This document shows positions 1 to 6,525 of a stretch of 34,605 nt of DNA, in pieces; positions within the stretch are counted from its first letter, which is position 1, and each line of letters starts with the position of its first letter. The notes beneath the pieces were generated by a model that was not told the DNA's origin, made no database searches, and worked only from the letters and a program-made list of their open reading frames with translations. This DNA comes from an uncultured Lactobacillus sp. (lineage in GTDB: Bacteria; Bacillota; Bacilli; Lactobacillales; Lactobacillaceae), in contig CAJUTO010000017.1 in NCBI GenBank assembly GCA_910589675.1, positions 1-34,605 of the forward strand, given 5' to 3'. The translations under genes and the position numbers were made by a program.

Positions 1-52
1 GTACGTACGGTGCAATGAGAGGGGCAAACTAGAAAAGTTTCCTCTACTCTAT
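1..52 (+). mobile_element. 3' end of a group II intron (domain V 3' strand and domain VI)
   Basis: The first bases, GTACGTACGGTGC, match the 3' strand of group II intron domain V; the Lactococcus Ll.LtrB intron has GTACGTACGGTTC there. The next stretch folds as a domain VI hairpin: AGAGG (18-22) and AAACT (26-30) pair with AGTTT (36-40) and CCTCT (41-45). An A at 46 sits beside the stem, and ACTCTAT then leads to a probable 3' splice site near 52, matching the usual branch-point A about seven bases from an AY end. The reverse transcriptase ORF would lie left of the window. Recognition is by motif memory; no covariance search was run. Confidence 0.6.
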
Positions 53-72
53 TTAACTTTATATCCTTCAGT

Positions 73-86
73 TGTAAGCGCGTGCA
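73..86 (+). promoter_or_regulatory. cre-like CcpA operator upstream of the YfcC-type carrier
   Basis: TGTAAGCGCGTGCA fits the catabolite-responsive element consensus TGWAANCGNTNWCA at all but two defined positions and has the palindromic GCGC core. It overlaps the weak -35 region (about 82-87) of the promoter whose -10 is TATAAT at 105-110. That position would suit CcpA repression of the carrier when a preferred sugar is present. Confidence 0.45.
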
Positions 87-110
87 AAAAGTAAAAAAGA
101 AATCTATAAT
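82..110 (+). promoter_or_regulatory. promoter of the YfcC-type carrier gene
   Basis: There is a perfect -10 TATAAT at 105-110, 42 bases before the start codon. The -35 (GTGCAA, 82-87, spacer 17) is poor, so an activator or low basal use is possible. The promoter lies outside the intron, in the 3' exon. Confidence 0.45.
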
Positions 111-151
111 AAAACTATAAATTAAGCTGTAATACTAAGTAGGGGGAAGTT

Positions 152-1690
152 ATGCGCGATATAGTACAAAAAAAGAAGAAACATCAATTTCCAACAGCAT
201 ATACAGTTATCATTATTGTTCTATTATTGGTACAGATTTTAACGTTTTTTATACCGTCGGGTAATTATGCAACGCTTGAATATGATCAACCAAGTAAAGA
301 GTTTGTAATTACGAAACCAAATGGTAGCAAGCATAAAGAAGCAGCAACCCAAAAAACTTTAGACAAATATAAAGTTAAGATCGATGTTAAAAAGTTTACT
401 AGTGGAACGATCTATAAACCCGTAGCTATTCCTGATTCCTATGAAAAAATTAATCAGAAAAAGCCAGGACTCGGTGGAGCGATTTATCAATTTCTTTCTT
501 CTCAGGTAAACGGGATTGCTCAAAGTATTGATATTATTGCCTTTGTTTTGATTCTAGGTGGTTGTATTGGAGTTGTTCATGCAAATGGTGCAATTGATGC
601 CGGAATGCAGGCACTTTCTAAAAAGATTAAGGGTAAGCAAGTTTTATTGATTGTTTTAGTAATGGGATTGATCGCCATTGGTGGAACAACCTTTGGTTTA
701 GCTGAAGAAACAATGGCTTTTTATCCTATCTTAATTCCAGTCTTCTTATTAGCAGGCTTTGATAGGATGACAGTTGTTGCGACGATCTTTTTAGGTACAA
801 GTATTGGGACGATGGCATCAACTATTAACCCATTCTCGACTGTAATTGCCTCTAATACGGCGGGGGTCAATTTTACAGATGCATTGCCACTTAGAATTTG
901 TATGTGGGCAACTTGTGTGATTGTAGGGATGATTTATGTGATTCTTTATGCTAAAAAAGTACAAAAGAATCCTAAAGCTTCATATGTTTATAATGACTTC
1001 GCTAAAGAAGATCAAGAATATATGAATCAGAATCAAAGTATGCAAGAAAGTAAATTTACTTGGCGTCAAAAGTTAACTTTACTTGTCTTTGCGATTGCCT
1101 TTATCGTAATGATTTGGGGTGTTCAACAAAAGGGATGGTACTTTACTGAAATTGCCGTTGTCTTCCTAGCAACGGGCTATATTTTCGCCTTTATTTCAGG
1201 CTTAAGTGAGCATAAATTTGTTGAGAGCTTTGTAAATGGTGCGGCAGATTTATTGGGTGTAGCTTTAACAATTGGCCTAGCACGTGCTGTTTCAATTGTG
1301 ATGGAAGAAAGTCATACAAGTGATACAATTATGAATTTCTTTAGTCAGCAAGTTTCTGGAATGCCACCATTATTGTTTATTTGGTTTATGTTTTTAGTCT
1401 ACATTGTTCTTGGTTTCTTTATTCAGTCATCTTCTGGCTTAGCCGTTCTTTCAATGCCTATTATGGCACCGCTAGCTAACGTGGTTGGAATTGATCGCGC
1501 AAGCATTATTGATGCCTATAATTGGGGTCAAGGATTTATTAGTTTAATTGCACCAACTGGATTAATTTTAATGAGCTTAATGATGGTAAATATTGGGTTC
1601 AATAAATGGTTTAAGTTTTGTTGGAAACTGTTAGTTATTGAATTTGGGATTTGCTTAGCCTTTTTAGCAATTGGTTTAGTTGTTTACTAA
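152..1690 (+). CDS. YfcC-family (C4-dicarboxylate/amino-acid carrier type) membrane transporter
   Basis: This is a 512-residue polytopic membrane protein. A short basic N-terminus (KKKKHQFP) is followed by a first membrane helix, an extracytoplasmic segment of about 75 residues (roughly 40-115), then about ten more hydrophobic helices. It has the conserved Gly/Thr-rich stretches of the family (GGTTFGLAEETMAFYP, and SSSGLAVLSMP near the C-terminus). The YfcC family belongs with the DcuC/ArsB-like carriers. Substrates are poorly defined; peptides, amino acids and C4-dicarboxylates have been suggested. The ATG is preceded by TAGGGGGAAG, a good ribosome site. The gene stands alone and no clear terminator follows it, so some transcripts may run on into dps. 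Confidence 0.8.
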   Translation: MRDIVQKKKKHQFPTAYTVIIIVLLLVQILTFFIPSGNYATLEYDQPSKEFVITKPNGSKHKEAATQKTLDKYKVKIDVKKFTSGTIYKPVAIPDSYEKINQKKPGLGGAIYQFLSSQVNGIAQSIDIIAFVLILGGCIGVVHANGAIDAGMQALSKKIKGKQVLLIVLVMGLIAIGGTTFGLAEETMAFYPILIPVFLLAGFDRMTVVATIFLGTSIGTMASTINPFSTVIASNTAGVNFTDALPLRICMWATCVIVGMIYVILYAKKVQKNPKASYVYNDFAKEDQEYMNQNQSMQESKFTWRQKLTLLVFAIAFIVMIWGVQQKGWYFTEIAVVFLATGYIFAFISGLSEHKFVESFVNGAADLLGVALTIGLARAVSIVMEESHTSDTIMNFFSQQVSGMPPLLFIWFMFLVYIVLGFFIQSSSGLAVLSMPIMAPLANVVGIDRASIIDAYNWGQGFISLIAPTGLILMSLMMVNIGFNKWFKFCWKLLVIEFGICLAFLAIGLVVY

Positions 1691-1719
1691 CTAGGCAAAT
1701 AAGTAGATTTTAGTATTTT

Positions 1720-1734
1720 TTATAGTTATTATGA
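1720..1734 (+). promoter_or_regulatory. PerR/Fur-box-like operator upstream of dps
   Basis: TTATAGTTATTATGA matches the Bacillus PerR box (TTATAATNATTATAA) at 12 of 14 defined positions. It lies 40 bases before the dps start and would overlap the -35 of a promoter whose -10 could be TTTAAT (1749-1754). PerR control of dps is well known in Firmicutes. Whether this strain has PerR cannot be seen here. Confidence 0.4.
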
Positions 1735-1773
1735 AGCTAAAGATATTGTTTAATATTTTAAGGAGGCATTTTT

Positions 1774-2241
1774 ATGGCTTATCCAAAAACTAAAAAAATT
1801 ATGAATGAAATTGTTGCTGATTTAACTCAAACTCACATGGTTGTTCACCAACACCATTGGTACATGCTTGGAAGAGGATTTTTGAAATTGCACCCATATT
1901 TAGATGGTGTAATGGAAGAATTAGCTGAGCAGCAAGATGGGGTTGCTGAAAGATTGATCGCCATTAATGGTAATCCGATTTCCACCTACGAAGAAGTATT
2001 GGAAGAAACTAACGTTCCAGATCAAATCGGTAGTTGGGATTTGTCAATTGAAGAAAGATTCCAATTAATTATAAATGCATACAAACAATTGCGAGATGAT
2101 TATGAAAGAGGGATCAAGATTAGTGAAGGAGAAGGAGACGACTCAACTAATGACCTATTGATTTCCTATCATACCGCGATCGAAAAAAGAATTTGGATGA
2201 TGTCAGCTGAACTTGGTCAACGTCCAGGTGAAGGTGAATAG
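1774..2241 (+). CDS. dps: Dps-family ferritin-like protein
   Basis: This 155-residue protein is the normal size for a Dps monomer. Dps forms a 12-subunit shell that oxidises and stores iron, removing Fe(II) and peroxide, and some members also coat DNA. The inter-subunit ferroxidase ligands are visible as H28, H40, D55 and E59, with the same 12/15/4 spacing as the Listeria Dps site H31/H43/D58/E62. There is no long Lys-rich N-terminal tail, so direct DNA binding is less likely. A strong AAGGAGG precedes the ATG at 1774. The gene is monocistronic: a terminator follows directly, and a PerR-like box lies upstream. Confidence 0.9.
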   Translation: MAYPKTKKIMNEIVADLTQTHMVVHQHHWYMLGRGFLKLHPYLDGVMEELAEQQDGVAERLIAINGNPISTYEEVLEETNVPDQIGSWDLSIEERFQLIINAYKQLRDDYERGIKISEGEGDDSTNDLLISYHTAIEKRIWMMSAELGQRPGEGE

Positions 2242-2258
2242 GAAAAATATATTTATGC

Positions 2259-2287
2259 AAAGCATTCCGTGTATGGAATGCTTTTTT
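2259..2287 (+). terminator. Rho-independent terminator after dps
   Basis: AAAGCATTCC (2259-2268) pairs perfectly with GGAATGCTTT (2275-2284) around a six-base loop, followed by a run of T. The U-tract runs straight into the extended -10 of the next gene. Confidence 0.88.
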
Positions 2288-2295
2288 GCTATAAT
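2287..2295 (+). promoter_or_regulatory. extended -10 promoter of the ribokinase operon
   Basis: TGCTATAAT is an extended -10 (TG-N-TATAAT) immediately after the dps terminator U-tract. No good -35 is present, because that position lies inside the terminator hairpin. Confidence 0.45.
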
Positions 2296-2330
2296 TAAAG
2301 TAAATATTGCCATACAGGGAAGGAAATACC

Positions 2331-3257
2331 ATGAATAAAGTTACAATTGTTGGGTCAATTAACGTTGATAATATTATGCATATTAAGAAACTTCCTCAAC
2401 CAGGAGAAACAATAGCAATGTCTGAATTTTCAAAAGCTGCTGGTGGTAAGGGAGCAAATCAAGCCGTAGCAAGTAGTCGAGCAAAAAATGAAACAATTTT
2501 TGTTGGACGTGTTGGGGATGATGACAATGGTCGCTTTATGCTTGAACAATTTAAAGAAAATGGAATTAATGTTGACCATGTAGCTGTAACCCCAAACCAA
2601 CAAACTGGACAAGCCTATATTTTGCTTCAAGAGACAGGACAAAATTCAATTATTATTCAACATGGTGCAAATTTTGACGTAACAGCAGAAGATGTTAGAA
2701 ATGCGAAAAGTCAAATTGAAGATAGTGATTTTGTGATTGCTCAATTTGAAACACCAATTGAAGCAACTATTGAAGCTTTTAAGATTGCTAGAGAAGCTGG
2801 TAAAATTACTATTTTAAATCCTGCGCCTGCCCGTACTGATATTCCAGAAGAATTATTAGAATTAACCGACTTGATTACTCCTAATGAAACTGAAGCTGAG
2901 AGTATTACGGGAATTAAAGTTGACAGTGAAGAGTCAATGAAGAAGAGTAGCGAGATTTTTCATCAAATGGGAATTAAGGGTGTAATTATCACAATTGGTG
3001 AACGTGGATCTTATGTTTCTTATGAAGATATTGAAGAGATTGTTCCAGCCTTCAAAGTTAAGGCAGTTGATACAACTGCAGCTGGTGATACATTCTTAGG
3101 TGCATTATCTAGTGAACTAAAGCCTGATTTAAGTAACTTAAGAGATGGTGTGATTTATGCATCAAAATCATCCTCATTTACAGTTCAAAAATTAGGTGCA
3201 TTTCCATCTATTCCAACTAGAGAAGTAGTTGAAGAAGCTTTGAAGGAGAAAAACTAA
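2331..3257 (+). CDS. rbsK: ribokinase
   Basis: This PfkB-family sugar kinase converts ribose plus ATP to ribose 5-phosphate. The N-terminus MNKVTIVGSINVDNIM and the substrate loop KAAGGKGANQAVA are typical of RbsK. The anion-hole/catalytic motif VDTTAAGDTFLGAL, with Asp as base, lies near residue 250. The length of 308 residues is normal. A TTG in frame at 2307 would add eight residues, but ATG 2331 is preceded at good distance by GGGAAGGA and begins the conserved fold, so it is preferred. The stop overlaps the rpiA start (TAATG), implying translational coupling. No ribose transporter lies alongside. Confidence 0.92.
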   Translation: MNKVTIVGSINVDNIMHIKKLPQPGETIAMSEFSKAAGGKGANQAVASSRAKNETIFVGRVGDDDNGRFMLEQFKENGINVDHVAVTPNQQTGQAYILLQETGQNSIIIQHGANFDVTAEDVRNAKSQIEDSDFVIAQFETPIEATIEAFKIAREAGKITILNPAPARTDIPEELLELTDLITPNETEAESITGIKVDSEESMKKSSEIFHQMGIKGVIITIGERGSYVSYEDIEEIVPAFKVKAVDTTAAGDTFLGALSSELKPDLSNLRDGVIYASKSSSFTVQKLGAFPSIPTREVVEEALKEKN

Positions 3258-3955
3258 TGAATAAGACAGAGCAAGATCAATTAAAAAAAGAAGCAGCTAC
3301 TAAAGCAGCTAAGATGGTAGAGCCTAATTCTGTTTTAGGAGTTGGAACAGGCTCAACAGTTGCGTTTTTTATCGATGCATTAGGTGAACGCAAAGAAAGA
3401 GAAGGTTTTAGTTTAAAGCATATTGTTACTACTTCTAACCGTAGTAAGAAGCAACTTGAAGGACTAGGCTTTAAGGTTGATGAGTTAGCAGATATTGATC
3501 AAGCTGATTTAACAGTAGATGGCGCTGATCGAGTAGACGATAATTTAGATGGAATTAAAGGCGGCGGTGGTGCCTTAACTTTAGAAAAAAATGTTGCCAT
3601 CAACTCGAAGAAGATTATTTGGATTGTTGATGAATCAAAACTGGTTCACCATCTCAGCGGTTTCCCGCTTCCAGTTGAAGTATTACCAGTATCTGCTGAA
3701 CAAAACTTTAAACGTTTTGAAGCAGAAGGTTTGAAGCCTCAATGGCGTTTAAATGATGAGGGCAAGCGTTATGTGACGCATTATGGTAATTACATAATTG
3801 ATTTAGCTGCTGATCCAACTCCCGTACCACACGGTTTAGCTGATTATTTGGACCACACTGTTGGTGTAGTTGAGCACGGTTTGTTTTTAGACATGTGTGA
3901 TGAAGTCATCATTGCACATAGTGATGGTACAATTGAAGATAAGAAGAGAAAATAA
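3257..3955 (+). CDS. rpiA: ribose-5-phosphate isomerase A
   Basis: RpiA interconverts ribose 5-phosphate and ribulose 5-phosphate. The 232-residue length is normal. The phosphate loop GVGTGSTVAFF lies near residue 28, the catalytic Asp segment TVDGADRVDDNLDG near 88-101, and KGGGGALTLEKN near 105. DGADRVD replaces the more usual DGADE, a mild variation. The ATG shares its A with the ribokinase stop codon, so the pair is coupled. Together they bring free ribose into the pentose phosphate pool. A terminator follows. Confidence 0.93.
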   Translation: MNKTEQDQLKKEAATKAAKMVEPNSVLGVGTGSTVAFFIDALGERKEREGFSLKHIVTTSNRSKKQLEGLGFKVDELADIDQADLTVDGADRVDDNLDGIKGGGGALTLEKNVAINSKKIIWIVDESKLVHHLSGFPLPVEVLPVSAEQNFKRFEAEGLKPQWRLNDEGKRYVTHYGNYIIDLAADPTPVPHGLADYLDHTVGVVEHGLFLDMCDEVIIAHSDGTIEDKKRK

Positions 3956-3984
3956 TTATTTTTTCAAAAACTAATATAATTTTT

Positions 3985-4014
3985 AAAAGACTTGATCAGT
4001 TCAAGTCTTTTTTT
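3985..4014 (+). terminator. Rho-independent terminator after rpiA
   Basis: AAAAGACTTGA (3985-3995) pairs with TTCAAGTCTTTT (4000-4011) around the loop TCAG, followed by T residues. Confidence 0.88.
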
Positions 4015-4071
4015 GTAACAAATCTTAGTTCATAATAAATATGATACGTAAATTTAGAAAGAAGGACCTTT

Positions 4072-4995
4072 ATGTCAAAAAAGCCCTTAATTATTAGTAC
4101 AGATCCAGGTATTGACGATATTGCTGCAATGACAATCAGTCTTTTTGCAGATGAACTTGATGTTAAAATGATTGTTCCAACCTGGGGAAATGTTTCTTTA
4201 GCTCACACTTTACAAAACACTCTTGATTTAGAGAACTTTTTACACACAAAAGTTCCTGTAGTCAAGGGCGCTAATCAGCCGTTAGTACGTCCAGCAATTA
4301 GTGCAGCTTCTGTTCATGGTGAAACAGGAATTGCTGGCTTTAAATTTGAAAAAGCTAATGATGATTTATTAGAGCCGGGACTTGCTGCTACTAAGATGTA
4401 TGAAGCAATTAAAAACAGTCCTGAAAAAGTTACTTTATTAGGAGTTGGTCCTTTAACTGACTTTGCCCTTTTATTTAAGCAGTACCCTGATGTGGTAGAA
4501 AATGTTGCTGAAGTTTATATTATGGGTGGAAATATTGGGCATGGAAACCATAGTCCATTTGCGGAATATAATATTGCAGGTGATCCAGAAGCAGCACAGA
4601 TAGTTTTCCATTCCGGCTTGCCAGTTTATGTAGCTCCACTTGAAATTGGAGATAAAGCTCATTTAACTCAAGATCAGATGGACAAGATTAAAGAATGCGG
4701 CGAAGTTGGTAAAATGCTTTATTCGATGTTTTCTAATATTCATGAACCTGATGGAGATACTCGAATTAAGATTTATGATCCGACAGCGGTTGGAATTATG
4801 CTTCATCCTGAATTCTTTACTTTAAAGCCAGCTAATGTTGAAATTGAATTAGCTGGACGCTATACATATGGTGCTAGTGTGATGGATTTCTTAAGTGAAG
4901 AACATAATGCACAAATTGCAACGGACGTCGATACAGAGAAGTTTGCAGCTTGGTTCATTGATAGTATCAAGACTGCTAATAATGGGAGAAAATAA
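4072..4995 (+). CDS. inosine-uridine preferring nucleoside hydrolase family protein
   Basis: This enzyme family splits ribonucleosides into base and ribose using a bound calcium ion. The signature STDPGIDDIAAM starts at residue 9 and carries D11, D15 and D16 of the Ca/ribose site. LGVGPLTDFALL, GGNIGHGNHSPFAEYNIAGDPEAA and the C-terminal YDPTAVG are also as expected. The length of 307 residues is usual. Base preference (RihA, RihB or RihC type) cannot be read from the sequence. The gene has AGAAAGAAGGA as ribosome site and ends in TAATG, coupling it to the GntR regulator. Ribose released here could feed the neighbouring RbsK/RpiA pair. Confidence 0.88.
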   Translation: MSKKPLIISTDPGIDDIAAMTISLFADELDVKMIVPTWGNVSLAHTLQNTLDLENFLHTKVPVVKGANQPLVRPAISAASVHGETGIAGFKFEKANDDLLEPGLAATKMYEAIKNSPEKVTLLGVGPLTDFALLFKQYPDVVENVAEVYIMGGNIGHGNHSPFAEYNIAGDPEAAQIVFHSGLPVYVAPLEIGDKAHLTQDQMDKIKECGEVGKMLYSMFSNIHEPDGDTRIKIYDPTAVGIMLHPEFFTLKPANVEIELAGRYTYGASVMDFLSEEHNAQIATDVDTEKFAAWFIDSIKTANNGRK

Positions 4996-5723
4996 TGACT
5001 GATTTAGTCTATCGCTCAGTAATGCGCGATATTAAACAAAAAATACTTAATAATGAATATGAAGATATGCGTTTGCCTGATGAGCGAAGCCTAAGCGACT
5101 ATTATCATGTAAGTCGTTCATCGATGAAGCGCGCTTTGGGTTTGCTTGCTCAGCAAGGGATAGTTTTTAAAAAAAGAGGTAGCGGAACATTTATTAATCC
5201 GCTCTATTTGAAAAATCAGGCACTTTTTAAGTATGAGGGATCAAATTTAGGTATTACTGATTCCTTTAGTGTTCCCGGTAAAAAGCAAAGTATTGAGCTG
5301 TTAGACTATCAGGTAATTAAGGCTGACGAAGATTTGAGACAGGACTTGTTTTTAAAAGATTCAGATTTTGTTTATCAAATAAAACGGCTTCGTTTGTTAG
5401 ATGATCAACCATTTTTAATTGAAACAGGATTTATTCCTATTAAGATTACTCCAGAATTAAATCCGGATATTCTTAAAGGATCCCTCTTTAACTACTTAGA
5501 AGATACACAAAATAAAACTGTAACCCGTTCATTCTTAACAATTACAGTTGAGCCATCAACTTTAGAAGATCAATCTAAACTGATGCTGGCACCTAATGAA
5601 CCTGTAGGTGTAATGGAAGGTATTTTCTTTTTAGATGATGGAACTCCATTTGAAGTTTCAAATATGAGAATTCATTATAAATACATGAAGTACAATACTT
5701 TTGTTAACTTAAGTCAAGAATAA
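4995..5723 (+). CDS. GntR-family regulator, HutC/UTRA subfamily
   Basis: This is a 242-residue one-component regulator. Residues about 1-70 form the winged helix typical of GntR (RLPDERSLSDYYHVSRSSMKRALGLLAQQGIVFKKRGSGTFI). Residues about 90-235 form a UTRA ligand-binding domain (KRLRLLDDQPFLIETGFIPIKI, ending VSNMRIHYKYMKY). UTRA domains bind sugars or similar small ligands. Because it is translationally coupled to the nucleoside hydrolase, it probably controls that gene in response to a nucleoside, ribose or sugar phosphate; this is inference. No clear GntR operator palindrome was found upstream at 4015-4071. Confidence 0.88.
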   Translation: MTDLVYRSVMRDIKQKILNNEYEDMRLPDERSLSDYYHVSRSSMKRALGLLAQQGIVFKKRGSGTFINPLYLKNQALFKYEGSNLGITDSFSVPGKKQSIELLDYQVIKADEDLRQDLFLKDSDFVYQIKRLRLLDDQPFLIETGFIPIKITPELNPDILKGSLFNYLEDTQNKTVTRSFLTITVEPSTLEDQSKLMLAPNEPVGVMEGIFFLDDGTPFEVSNMRIHYKYMKYNTFVNLSQE

Positions 5724-5727
5724 AAAT

Positions 5728-5774
5728 AAGCCATTGTTTTTCTCGGGGGGGATGAGAGAAACAATGGCTTTTTG
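5728..5774 (+). terminator. Rho-independent terminator after the GntR gene
   Basis: AAGCCATTGTTT (5728-5739) pairs with AAACAATGGCTT (5759-5770). The stem is extended by TCTC/GAGA, with a G-rich loop (5745-5751) and a T-run after it. Confidence 0.88.
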
Positions 5775-5788
5775 TATGAGACGAGTAG

Positions 5789-6418
5789 CTTAATCAAATT
5801 GCAAACTATCGTCAACCGGGGACAGTGCCAGATTATAATTCTCGCGTCCATGTTTTGTCGCCTATAAAGAACAAAATAGCTAAGATGACGGCAAAATATT
5901 TAACAGCTGATAAGCTAATATATTTGAATGCTTCAACGACTATTTCGCAGTTATGTCGCTATCTTAACGGATTAAATGCAACAGTGATGACAAATTCGAT
6001 TGATAATGCGGATGCCTTAATGATGGATAACTTGCCTAATGTCATCTTATTAGGCGGTTATCTAAACAAAGAGAATCACTATACATCTTCTTTAAATAGT
6101 TTAAAAGAAATAGATCAATATGAATTTGATATTGCCGTAATCGGGACATCATCGGTTAATAAAAATGGAGTTTTTGTAGTTAATCACTCTGATGCACAAA
6201 TTGAAAGAGAAGTAGTTAATCGAACCAAAACAGTTATTTTACTGGCAGAAGAATATAAATTTAAAGAAGATAGATCTTCGCCGTATAAGGTCATGGATTG
6301 CAAGCAAGCTGATATTTTGATTACAGATAATAAGCTTGATCCACAGTATCGAAAATATTTTAAAAAGAATATTAAGATTCGTGAAGTACTCGAAGAGGAA
6401 AAGGAAAAAAGTAAGTAA
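5789..6418 (+). pseudogene. DeoR-family sensor domain without its N-terminal DNA-binding half
   Basis: The frame encodes the sugar-phosphate effector domain of DeoR-type regulators: NKIAKMTAKYLTADKLIYLN, the TNS segment, VILLGGYLN and FDIAVIGTSSVNKNGVF. A complete member has about 250 residues with an N-terminal winged helix of about 55. Here the first usable start is GTG 5825, leaving 197 residues and no helix-turn-helix. Family-like codons continue upstream of that GTG (NYRQPGTVPDYNSRVH) until an in-frame TAG at 5786-5788. The GntR terminator lies just before, so the 5' part has been lost. The usual DxGTT phosphate loop reads NASTT. No convincing ribosome site precedes 5825. Most likely a remnant, though a sensor-only protein cannot be excluded. 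Confidence 0.7.
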
Positions 6419-6450
6419 TTATAATTGGACCGTCCCAATAATTTTAAAAG

Positions 6451-6479
6451 TTGAATTTTTGCACTTGATGCTATATGAT
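6451..6479 (+). promoter_or_regulatory. promoter of the phosphoketolase gene
   Basis: TTGAAT (6451-6456), a 17-base spacer and TATGAT (6474-6479) form a good vegetative promoter. It lies about 47 bases before the xfp start and downstream of the DeoR remnant. No cre-like site was seen nearby. Confidence 0.6.
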
Positions 6480-6525
6480 AAGTACTGTAATAAGCAAATG
6501 AAAACTATTTCAAGGAGATATAGCT

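Noticed and set aside
1691-1773. Possible terminator between the YfcC gene and dps.
   Set aside because: No stem longer than a few A/T pairs and no GC core is present. The only clear element is the PerR-like box.
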